Source: an uncultured Verrucomicrobiota bacterium (GTDB lineage: Bacteria > Verrucomicrobiota > Verrucomicrobiia > Verrucomicrobiales > Verrucomicrobiaceae). Taken from it: a DNA stretch of 45,227 nt. The stretch's first letter is position 1; every line of letters starts with the position of its first letter. A program made the position numbers and the translations under genes. The notes beneath the pieces were generated by a model that did no database searches, had not been told where the DNA came from, and saw only the letters and a list, made by a program, of their open reading frames with translations. The stretch lies in contig CAINXC010000652.1 in the NCBI GenBank assembly GCA_903854655.1, positions 1-45,227 of the forward strand, in the 5' to 3' direction. Below, in pieces: positions 8,797-16,117 of the stretch.

Positions 8797-9897
8797 ATGA
8801 GCAGCGAGATCAAAGCCCAGCTCCTCGCGGAGGCAAAGCGCCTGGGCTTTGCTGACTGCCGCGTCGCCCGCGCCGAGCCCGCCGCACACCGCGAGGTTTT
8901 CGAGCAGTGGCTCGCAGAGGGCAAGCACGGCGACATGGCCTGGCTGGCCCGCAACGTGGAGCGCCGCACCGACCCCCGCGTAGTCGTGCCCGGAGCCCAG
9001 GCGGTGATCGTGCTGGCGATGAACTACTTTCAGGGCGGGCCTTCGCACAGGACATCCTATCGCATCGCCAGGTACGCCTGGAACGATGATTACCACGACT
9101 TGATCGAACCGAAGCTTTACGAGCTGGACGCGATGCTCAAGACCCATGGCGGCGTCCAGCGCCAATACGTCGATACCGGCCCCATGCTGGAGCGCGATTT
9201 CGCCGGTGAATCCGGCCTGGGCTGGAACGGTAAAAGCACGATGCAGATTCATCGCGACTTCGGCACCTGGTTCTTCCTCGCCACCATCATCACCACCCTG
9301 CCGCTGGAGCCGGACACACCCGCCAAGGACCTGTGCGGCAAATGCACCCGCTGCATGGCCGCCTGCCCCACCGGAGCCATCACTGCCCCGCACCGGCTGG
9401 ACGCACGCAAATGCATCTCCTACCTGACCATCGAGCACAAAGGCAGCATTCCCCTGGAGTACCGGCAGCTCATGGGCGACCGCATCTATGGCTGTGACGA
9501 CTGCCTGGTCGCCTGCCCCTGGAACCGCTTCGCCAAGGTATCCCACGAGGCCACCTTCCAGGCCCGTGAGTCCGTTTTCCAAATGGAGCTGCGCGATTTT
9601 TTGACGCTTGATGACGAAGGCTTCCGCACCCTGTTCCGCAAAAGCCCCATCAAGCGCATCAAGCGCCCCGCCTTCCTGCGCAACGTCTGCGTGGCGCTCG
9701 GCAACGTGGGCACCCTGGACGACCTGCCCGCCCTCGAAATCGCTGCGCAGGACCCGCATCCGCTGATCAGCGAGCACGCCGAATGGGCGCTAAAGGAGGT
9801 GCGGGAGCGTGTAGCGCTGAGCGATGAGCGAAGTCAGCAATGCCAGGCATTCCAAATGGTGCCGCTCGGATTCAACCAGCGCCCCAACGAGCACTGA
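8797..9897 (+). CDS. queG: Epoxyqueuosine reductase QueG
   Basis: 366 residues from the ATG at 8797 (GTG at 8791 possible), 9 bp after the fusion gene. QueG carries out the last step of queuosine synthesis, removing the epoxide oxygen from epoxyqueuosine in tRNA with cobalamin and two [4Fe-4S] clusters. The conserved DTGPMLERDFA segment lies near residue 128. The ferredoxin-like cluster motifs CGKCTRCMAACP (about 182) and CDDCLVACP (about 232) are complete. A C-terminal HEAT-like segment (DDLPALEIAAQDPHPLISEHAEWAL, here split in describing: DDLPALEIA then HPLISEHAEWAL) matches the family. The last ~20 residues look like a non-conserved tail. Confidence 0.93.
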   Translation: MSSEIKAQLLAEAKRLGFADCRVARAEPAAHREVFEQWLAEGKHGDMAWLARNVERRTDPRVVVPGAQAVIVLAMNYFQGGPSHRTSYRIARYAWNDDYHDLIEPKLYELDAMLKTHGGVQRQYVDTGPMLERDFAGESGLGWNGKSTMQIHRDFGTWFFLATIITTLPLEPDTPAKDLCGKCTRCMAACPTGAITAPHRLDARKCISYLTIEHKGSIPLEYRQLMGDRIYGCDDCLVACPWNRFAKVSHEATFQARESVFQMELRDFLTLDDEGFRTLFRKSPIKRIKRPAFLRNVCVALGNVGTLDDLPALEIAAQDPHPLISEHAEWALKEVRERVALSDERSQQCQAFQMVPLGFNQRPNEH

Positions 9898-9924
9898 ACT
9901 GTCAAATACATGCATCAAAGGAGA

Positions 9925-10194
9925 CTATTGGAGAAGCGTGGCTGCACGATCTCGCCGTGCCACCATGATGGACTCGACTGCATCAAATGGCTGGGTGCCA
10001 GAAATGACAAAGACCCCGCCCTTTTCGACGACCTTTACGGTGTCCGCCGCATCGTCAATGTCAGGGCACAGTTCCAGACCCTCGTCGCTCACCTCTGCCC
10101 GCAATCTCGCGCCAGGCTTGAGCGCGAACTTGTCCAGGAAGACCTTGGGCAACAAAACGCCTCCCGTTGCATCGATGGTGAGAGTGGCTGACAT
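9925..10194 (-). CDS. AbrB/MazE/SpoVT-type antitoxin-like DNA-binding protein (orphan)
   Basis: 89 residues from an ATG at 10192-10194. The first ~45 residues (TLTIDATGGVLLPKVFLDKF, then ALKPGARLRAEV) match the swapped-hairpin AbrB/MazE fold that binds operator DNA as a dimer. In toxin-antitoxin pairs a PIN or MazF toxin usually follows in the same direction, but only 27 bp separate this stop from the end of the convergent queG, so no partner is present. It may be a leftover antitoxin or a stand-alone regulator. Confidence 0.75.
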   Translation of the reverse strand: MSATLTIDATGGVLLPKVFLDKFALKPGARLRAEVSDEGLELCPDIDDAADTVKVVEKGGVFVISGTQPFDAVESIMVARRDRAATLLQ

Positions 10195-10451
10195 GCGCGA
10201 AATCTACCCGATGACCTGACTTTCGCAAGCTGTGGCGCCGTCGGCTCTTCCCGTCGAAGAATGGGCCGATGGACTGCCGAATTTGCAACGGGCTTCGATG
10301 GGTCGCTTTTCCTCAAGACTCGGACGATGAGCGGCCAGACTGGTCGATCTTGTTCCTCCTGGCATTGAGGCGGGCTGGAGGTGTCTGGCTGAGCCTGGAT
10401 TTCCTTCATCGTCCCCTTGCCGTCCCCTTTTAGTCCAGTTACATTGGATTT

Positions 10452-10709
10452 ATGACGATGGTGACCGATGTTTTGGATCGTGTGCTCGGACCACTGAGTG
10501 ATTCGCTCTCGGCCCGGGAAGTGGAGCGCATCAGCACGCTCCCAAGTGATCCGGTGATGGAAGCTCGCGTGGACGAACTCGCGGCGAAGGCCAATGAGGG
10601 CGGCCTCTCGCCTGACGAACGCCGTGAATACGAACTCTACATCGAGACGAGTGAGTTTGTGGCCATCATGCTGGCCAAGGCGCGTTCGCGGTTGAATCGG
10701 GCGGCGTGA
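10452..10709 (+). CDS. Small hypothetical protein upstream of an HNH nuclease
   Basis: 85 residues, acidic and predicted helical (MEARVDELAAKANEGGLSPD is representative), ending SRLNRAA. Small proteins of this look are, to my recollection, often found directly upstream of HNH nucleases in Verrucomicrobia and Planctomycetes; here the stop codon at 10707-10709 is 12 bp from the ATG of the HNH gene, which supports an operon. Function unknown; a partner or inhibitor role is possible but not shown. Confidence 0.7.
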   Translation: MTMVTDVLDRVLGPLSDSLSAREVERISTLPSDPVMEARVDELAAKANEGGLSPDERREYELYIETSEFVAIMLAKARSRLNRAA

Positions 10710-10721
10710 GTGTCGCACGCA

Positions 10722-11021
10722 ATGACGGAAGCGACGAAACAGCAGGTGAGAGATCGCGCCAGCCATCGGTGCGAGTATTGCCGTCTGCAACAGCGTCACC
10801 TGCCGCGTGAACGATTCCACGTCGAACACATCATGGCGCTCAAGCACCGGGGAGACGACGATGTGGGCAATCTGTGTCTTGCCTGCCTGCGCTGCAATCT
10901 GTGCAAGGGGTCCAATCTGGGAGGCATCGACCCCGATGGGCATGATCAGGACTTGGTGCCTTTGTTTCATCCAAGGCGGGATCGTTGGGATGATCACTTC
11001 CTGGGTTGCGATCATGGTTGA
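10722..11021 (+). CDS. HNH endonuclease-like protein, probably C-terminally shortened
   Basis: 99 residues from the ATG at 10722; a GTG at 10710 directly after the previous stop would add four. It has the HNH fold signature: CEYC near residue 20, FHVEHIMALKHRGDDDVGNL with the catalytic His, then CLACLRCNLCKGSNL carrying the second Cys pair and Asn. Four cysteines make a structural zinc site. Members I recall continue ~30 residues past the RRDRWDDHF segment, whereas this one ends six residues later, so the C-terminus may be lost. The likely role is DNA cleavage; the target is unknown. Confidence 0.8.
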   Translation: MTEATKQQVRDRASHRCEYCRLQQRHLPRERFHVEHIMALKHRGDDDVGNLCLACLRCNLCKGSNLGGIDPDGHDQDLVPLFHPRRDRWDDHFLGCDHG

Positions 11022-11067
11022 TATGATGCAATGCAACTGCTTCTGCAAACCAACTGGGTAAGACAAC

Positions 11068-11946
11068 ATGCCAAATCATCCGCAACCCACCACACTGTAC
11101 AAGTACCTCCGTTTCGACGACAAAATCCTCAATTCGCTGGCGCAGAATTTGGTCCGCTACACAGACCCAAAAAAATTCAATGATCCGATCGACTGTGATC
11201 CGTCAATCGAGGTAGACTCGGATAAAAATTCACTAGAGGATCTTTGCGCACTGATGTTGCAGGAGTTGGGAAAACCTTATCGAATCACCATAGCGCGCGG
11301 TAATATTATACCGGTGGGTACTGCACACGACCACGAGTATCAGGTTTATAAAAGTGATTTCAAACCACATGGCCCGCCTGCCCTTGACTACTACACATGG
11401 TCATTGGCCAAAGTGATCAAAGAATGCCTCATGAAAATAATGAGGCACTATGGCGTCCTATCTCTCGCTAGAGACTGGAATTGCCCACTGATGTGGAGCC
11501 ATTATGCTGATCAACATCAAGGGATTTGTGTCGCCTATAACATTGAAACCACCGCACCAGGAAAGGACGACCTCATGAGAAAGGTCGAATATAATCGCCC
11601 CCCAAGTGTGAAAACATCAGACCTCTTTCGTTGGATAACTGACAAAACACAAGAGAATGAAATCAGTTTGGTGGTGCCGCTATTTTTTGTGAAAGCTCCT
11701 CATTGGGCATATGAAAACGAGTGGCGCACAATCCGATGGGTCACAGACGACCACATACCAGACTCATCTCCCCGAGTAACCCAATTCCAAGGTACGATTA
11801 AAGAGATATTATTCGGAGTTAGATGCCCTCCAGAGGTTCAGGCAAAAATCGTGGTTGAGATGAAAAGCAAGGGCGTCAGCTTTTACAAGGTTAGGCGCGT
11901 CGAAAACAGTTTCGAATTGAAGCGCGGAATTTTTGCGACGGAGTAA
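11068..11946 (+). CDS. DUF2971 family protein
   Basis: 292 residues from an ATG at 11068. It opens with LYKYLRFDDKILNSL and contains the family hallmark MWSHYADQHQGICVAYNI near residue 150, then FFVKAPHWAYENEWR; these are the conserved blocks of DUF2971. The biochemical function is unknown. The coding sequence is clearly AT-richer than its neighbours, with different codon use (many AAA, AAT and ATT codons), which points to recent transfer. It lies in an accessory patch with an HNH nuclease and an orphan antitoxin and is followed by a 200-bp tandem repeat. Confidence 0.85.
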   Translation: MPNHPQPTTLYKYLRFDDKILNSLAQNLVRYTDPKKFNDPIDCDPSIEVDSDKNSLEDLCALMLQELGKPYRITIARGNIIPVGTAHDHEYQVYKSDFKPHGPPALDYYTWSLAKVIKECLMKIMRHYGVLSLARDWNCPLMWSHYADQHQGICVAYNIETTAPGKDDLMRKVEYNRPPSVKTSDLFRWITDKTQENEISLVVPLFFVKAPHWAYENEWRTIRWVTDDHIPDSSPRVTQFQGTIKEILFGVRCPPEVQAKIVVEMKSKGVSFYKVRRVENSFELKRGIFATE

Positions 11947-11953
11947 TTAAGCG

Positions 11954-12347
11954 AAAAGGGGGCGTGTGTTTTCTGTTGCATGATTTTCATCAAATGAGGC
12001 CAGTCAGGCCTTGCGCCGATACGGATGCTTCCGAGGCCCGTGGTGCTTCGTCTCTTGGCCGGGCGCTCGATGCGGACGGGGATGGACTGGATGGACGCTG
12101 TTCAGTTCGTTTTGCCAGAAATGGGGCCGTTCCTGGGGTACCAGGAATTGCACAAAAGGGGTCGTGTGTTTTCTGTTGCATGATTTCCGTCAAATGAGGC
12201 CAGTCAGGCCTTACGCCGATACGGATGCTTCCGAGGCCCGTGGTGTTTCGTCTTTTGGGCCGGGCGCTCGATGCGGACGGGATGAACTGGATGGACGCTG
12301 TTCAGTTCGTTTTGCCAGAAATGGGGTTTTCTCTGGGGCACCAGGAA
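11954..12347. repeat. Two-copy 200-bp direct repeat in a 480-bp non-coding stretch
   Basis: The gene-free region 11947-12426 is mostly one unit repeated twice, at 11954-12147 and 12154-12347, with start points and end points both exactly 200 bp apart. Copies begin AAAAGGGG and end CACCAGGAA/TACCAGGAA; about 90% of bases match by eye, with small balancing indels. Each contains a short hairpin AGGCC-AGTCA-GGCCT. No protein-like frame runs through it. Bases 12348-12426 are the grpE leader; no CIRCE heat-shock operator was seen there. Confidence 0.9.
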
Positions 12348-12426
12348 GATCGCATCGGCAATTGAAACGCTCCGCTGCGCGTGCATAGTGCGCGCCCCTC
12401 TTTCAATCAAAACCCATTCATCGACC

Positions 12427-12987
12427 ATGAATTCCCATTCCCAGGACGATTCCCAGCCCGCCACGTCAGCGACGGGTGGCGACGCCGCCAATGTTGCAGG
12501 CACCGAAGCCCAGTCCACGCCGGTGGACCCGCTGGCTGCCGCCCAGGGCGAGGTGGAGCGCTGGAAGGACCTGGCCTACCGCAGCCAGGCCGAGCTCGAC
12601 AATTTCCGCAAGCGCACCGCCCGCGACATGCAGGAGGCACGCTCGTATGCGAACGCCGATCTGCTGCGCAGCCTGCTGTCCATCCTGGACAATTTCGACG
12701 CCGGCGTCGAAGCGGCGCGCGCAGAGTCCGAGAAGTCCGTGATCTTCATGGGCATGAGCATGGTGCTGCGGCAGGTGAAGGATTTTCTCGCCGAGAACAG
12801 CGTGCAGGAAGTCGAGGCGCTGGGAAAAGCCTTCGACCCGAACATTCACGACGCCGTTGCCCAGGAGCCTAGCGCCGATCAGCCTGAAGGCACGATTCTG
12901 CGTGTGGGCCGCAAAGGCTATCGCCTGAAAGACCGGCTGCTGCGCCCTGCCAGCGTGGTCGTTTCCAGCGGCCCGGCGGCTGCCTAG
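12427..12987 (+). CDS. grpE: Nucleotide exchange factor GrpE
   Basis: 186 residues from the ATG at 12427; the 13 extra codons upstream are not GrpE-like. GrpE releases ADP from DnaK. An acidic, disordered N-terminus (~1-45) leads to the long coiled-coil helix (ERWKDLAYRSQAELDNFRKR) and the C-terminal beta domain with NPNIHDAV-type (here FDPNIHDAVAQEP) and GYRLKDRLLRPASVVVS motifs. It is 45 bp upstream of dnaJ on the same strand, a co-chaperone operon. dnaK is not in the window. Confidence 0.97.
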   Translation: MNSHSQDDSQPATSATGGDAANVAGTEAQSTPVDPLAAAQGEVERWKDLAYRSQAELDNFRKRTARDMQEARSYANADLLRSLLSILDNFDAGVEAARAESEKSVIFMGMSMVLRQVKDFLAENSVQEVEALGKAFDPNIHDAVAQEPSADQPEGTILRVGRKGYRLKDRLLRPASVVVSSGPAAA

Positions 12988-13032
12988 TCCCCTCCGGCAC
13001 CGCCGCCCCACCCTCCACCAACTGACTCTCTC

Positions 13033-14202
13033 ATGGCCGCGAAACGCGATTACTACGAAGTCCTGGGCGTACCCAAGGACATCTCCGCTGAAGATTTGAA
13101 GAAGGCGTATCGCAAGCTCGCGATCCAGTTTCATCCGGACAAGAACCCCGGGGACAAGGCTTCCGAGGAGAAGTTCAAGGAGGTGGGCGAGGCCTATGAC
13201 ATCCTCAGCGATGCTGACAAACGCGCCGCCTATGACCGCTACGGCCATGCCGCCTTTGCAGGTGGCATGGGCGGTGGCGGTGGGGGCGGCGGCTTCCATG
13301 ATCCGTTCGACATCTTCCGTGAAGTCTTCGGCGGTGGTGGTGGCGGCGGCGGTGCAGGCGGCATCTTCGAGCAGTTCTTCGGCGGCGGAGGCGGCGGGGG
13401 TGGCCGTCGTCGCTCCTCAACCGGACCGCAGCGCGGCAGCGACCTGCGCTATCCCCTCGACATCACGCTCGAAGAGGCGGCGTCAGGCACGGTCAAGGAG
13501 ATCGAAATCGAACGCCTCGTCCCCTGTAAAACCTGCAGCGGCTCCGGCTCGACTAGCGGCGGCGGCAAGAAGGCCTGCCGCACCTGCGGCGGCGTGGGCC
13601 AGGTCATCAGTTCGCGCGGCTTTTTCCAAATTCAGCAGACCTGTCCTGACTGCGATGGCGCGGGTGAGACCGTGGCCGACCCGTGCAAATCCTGTCGCGG
13701 CGTGGGCCGCCAGAAAGAGCGTGCCCGCATCCGGCTGAACATCCCTGCGGGCATTGAGGAAGGCACCCAGCTTCGCTCGACCGGCAACGGCGATCTTGGC
13801 CAGCGCAACGGCCCTGCCGGTGACCTTTACGTGCTGATCCGCATCAAGGATCACGACGTGTTCCAGCGCGACGGTCATGACCTGCATTGCGAAATGCCTC
13901 TCTCGTACGCCACTGCCGCGCTCGGCGGTGAACTGCAGGTGCCCACCCTCGGAGCCCAGGCCTCGGTCAAGGTCCCGGCCGGCACCCAGAACGGCACCAC
14001 CTTCCGCCTGCGCGGCAAGGGCGTGAAAGTCATGGGCCACGACCAGCATGGCGACCTGTACGTCCACGTGCAAATTGCGGTGCCCAACAAGCTGACCTCC
14101 GAGCAGCGCGAGAAGCTCCAGGAATTTGCCAAAGCGCTGGGCGAAAACAATTCGCCCCTGCACGAAAGCTTCTTCGCGAAGGCGAAGAAATTCTTCCAGT
14201 AA
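13033..14202 (+). CDS. dnaJ: Chaperone DnaJ (Hsp40)
   Basis: 389 residues, the normal type I length. The J domain (residues 1-70) has the HPD motif in FHPDKNPGD; it stimulates DnaK ATPase. Residues ~75-130 are an unusually Gly-rich G/F linker with three long glycine runs. The zinc finger region has four CxxCxGxG units: [24 protein letters not shown] and CKSCRGVG. The C-terminal substrate-binding domains end in [10 protein letters not shown]. It follows grpE in an operon. Confidence 0.98.
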   Translation: MAAKRDYYEVLGVPKDISAEDLKKAYRKLAIQFHPDKNPGDKASEEKFKEVGEAYDILSDADKRAAYDRYGHAAFAGGMGGGGGGGGFHDPFDIFREVFGGGGGGGGAGGIFEQFFGGGGGGGGRRRSSTGPQRGSDLRYPLDITLEEAASGTVKEIEIERLVPCKTCSGSGSTSGGGKKACRTCGGVGQVISSRGFFQIQQTCPDCDGAGETVADPCKSCRGVGRQKERARIRLNIPAGIEEGTQLRSTGNGDLGQRNGPAGDLYVLIRIKDHDVFQRDGHDLHCEMPLSYATAALGGELQVPTLGAQASVKVPAGTQNGTTFRLRGKGVKVMGHDQHGDLYVHVQIAVPNKLTSEQREKLQEFAKALGENNSPLHESFFAKAKKFFQ

Positions 14203-14492
14203 CCCGACGTCCATTCGGTCAATACCGGTCGATTCGTGGGGCCCATCGGCTCCCACAGGACTTCACATGCCCGCGAAAGCCTCCTCAGCGCACCCTGGTG
14301 CTGGCAGGGAAGACGGCGGTTGCGGAGTCGCGCCAGCGCAGGTTGTTCCACTGGCAGGAGGCAATTGTTTTGTGGCATTTTCTTCACGGAGCGCGAATTG
14401 CTGGAAATGAAGGCGGCGACACCCTTGGCTGCCTGCGTTACACTCTCACGGATGCTAGCGTTTTCCCGCCGCCCTCATACGATTCCGCCCCA

Positions 14493-15464
14493 ATGAAGCC
14501 CTTTGTTTTGAACCTCCGCAGGCAGGCCCTCGCGGCTGCCGCGTTCGTCATGCCCCTTGTGCATGCGTCCGACGTCGCGGTGGACGCCAGCATCGCCGAC
14601 TACAAGACCGTGAGCGGCGTGTCCGGCAATCTCAACTCGATCGGGTCTGATACGCTTAACAACGTCATGACCTTCTGGGCGGAGGGTTTCAAGGCGCTTT
14701 ATCCGAACGTCAACGTCCAGATCGAGGGCAAGGGTTCAGCCACCGCACCGCCGGCCCTAATTGAAGGCACCGCCCAGCTCGGGCCGATGAGCCGCGCCAT
14801 GAAATCGGAAGAGATCGACGCCTTCGAGAGGCGGTTCGGCTACAAGCCCACGGAGATCAAGGTGGCGATTGATGCGCTCGCGGTCTTCGTTCACAAGGAC
14901 AACCCGGTCCAGGGGCTGAACATGAAGCAGCTCGACGGCATTTTTTCCAGCACCCGCAAAAGCGGAGCGCCAGAGATCACCACCTGGGACCAGGCAGGTC
15001 TGGCCGCCTGGGCGGGCCGGGCCATCTCCATCTATGGCCGCAACAGCGCCAGCGGAACCTACGGCTACTTCAAGGACCACGCGCTGGACAAGGGCGACTA
15101 CAAGAACGCCGTCAAGGAACAGCCCGGCTCCTCCGCCGTGGTGCAAGGCGTGAGCGCCGACCAGTACGGCATTGGTTACTCCGGCATCGGCTACGCCACC
15201 TCCGGCGTCAGGGCCCTGCCGCTCTCCAGCGACGGCGGCGCCTTCGTCGAGCCCACCTACGCCAACTGCCTCAGCGGTGACTACCCCATGGCCCGCTTCC
15301 TCTTCGTATACATCAACAAGAAGCCTGGCGCGCCCCTGGAGACGCTCACCCGCGAGTTCCTCAAGTTCGTGCTTTCAAAATCCGGCCAGTCCATCGTCAT
15401 CAAAGACGGATATTTCCCGGTGCCGGCGGAAGCCGTGGAAGAGGGCCTCGGCAGACTGAAGTAA
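14493..15464 (+). CDS. pstS: PstS-like phosphate-binding protein (orphan)
   Basis: 323 residues from the ATG at 14493, chosen because a signal peptide follows at once (RRQALAAAAFVMPLVHA). The upstream 65 in-frame codons are not protein-like. Family motifs include GSDTLNNVMTFWAEGF near residue 50, GKGSATAPPALIEGTAQLGP, and NSASGTYGYFKDH, which line the phosphate pocket of ABC-type periplasmic binding proteins. No pstC, pstA, pstB or phoU is next to it; the following gene is a HAD phosphatase. Binding of a different oxyanion cannot be excluded. Confidence 0.85.
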   Translation: MKPFVLNLRRQALAAAAFVMPLVHASDVAVDASIADYKTVSGVSGNLNSIGSDTLNNVMTFWAEGFKALYPNVNVQIEGKGSATAPPALIEGTAQLGPMSRAMKSEEIDAFERRFGYKPTEIKVAIDALAVFVHKDNPVQGLNMKQLDGIFSSTRKSGAPEITTWDQAGLAAWAGRAISIYGRNSASGTYGYFKDHALDKGDYKNAVKEQPGSSAVVQGVSADQYGIGYSGIGYATSGVRALPLSSDGGAFVEPTYANCLSGDYPMARFLFVYINKKPGAPLETLTREFLKFVLSKSGQSIVIKDGYFPVPAEAVEEGLGRLK

Positions 15465-15537
15465 AAATGGCGGGCCTCATGTTGCGCATGAAAGGCAGTT
15501 GAACAAACGCCCGCTCCACGCGAGCACTGCTTTTCCC

Positions 15538-16080
15538 ATGCCCCGCCCAGCCATCTTTTTCGACCGTGACGGAGTGATCAACCTCTCACCGGGCGAAGGC
15601 TATGTGCTGAACTGGGAGGCCTTCCACTTCAGTGACGGGATCATGGCGGCGACCAAGCTCTGCAAGGACCTGGGCTACGCCCTCGTCCTGGTGACCAGCC
15701 AGCAGGGCGTGGGGAAGGGGCTGATCAGCCAACAAACGCTCGACGACATCCATGCCCGGATGCAGCAGGAGCTGGCGGCGCAGGGCGCGGCGTTCGACCG
15801 CATCGAGGCCTGCACCCACCTGAGCGGCACCTGCACCTGCCGCAAACCCAGCCCGGAAATGATTCTGGATGCGGCGGCGGCGCTGGACCTGGATTTGGGC
15901 AACTCCTGGCTCATTGGCGACCACGACCGTGACATTCAGATGGCAATCAACGCCGGGGTGCCGCATACGATCCGCGTGCTCAGCCACCATCAGCCCGGCG
16001 TGGCGGCCACTCACACCGTCGAAAGCACAGCGGAGTTGCCGGCGCTGCTGAAAGGCGTGCTCCCCGGAGTCGTTTCGTAA
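15538..16080 (+). CDS. gmhB: HAD-family heptose-1,7-bisphosphate/histidinol-phosphate phosphatase (GmhB type)
   Basis: 180 residues from the ATG at 15538; an earlier TTG at 15499 is less likely. The HAD motif I FFDRDGVIN (nucleophile Asp and acid/base Asp) is at residues 7-15, motif II is VTSQQGVGKG, the zinc-binding loop is CTHLSGTCTC, motif III is CRKPSP, and motif IV is GDHDRD. The zinc loop is typical of GmhB, which removes the 1-phosphate from D-glycero-D-manno-heptose 1,7-bisphosphate in LPS core synthesis. Histidinol-phosphatase members share it, so the substrate is not settled. Confidence 0.85.
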   Translation: MPRPAIFFDRDGVINLSPGEGYVLNWEAFHFSDGIMAATKLCKDLGYALVLVTSQQGVGKGLISQQTLDDIHARMQQELAAQGAAFDRIEACTHLSGTCTCRKPSPEMILDAAAALDLDLGNSWLIGDHDRDIQMAINAGVPHTIRVLSHHQPGVAATHTVESTAELPALLKGVLPGVVS

Positions 16081-16117
16081 CCGGTTCCCGTGATCCTGAT
16101 ACTGACTTTGGCCCCCT

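Noticed and set aside
7654..9777. A 707-codon open frame on the minus strand
   Set aside because: Antisense to the SDR-kinase fusion and queG, both strongly supported; composition is His/Gly/Ala-rich shadow sequence.
10089..11069. A 326-codon frame on the minus strand across the HNH region
   Set aside because: Overlaps the AbrB-like gene on the same strand in another frame and is antisense to the HNH gene; no domain recognised.
11964..12388. Short frames inside the 200-bp repeats
   Set aside because: They arise from the repeat in several frames, have low-complexity products and no ribosome site.
12348..12426. A CIRCE heat-shock operator before grpE
   Set aside because: I looked for TTAGCACTC and its inverted partner and did not find it.
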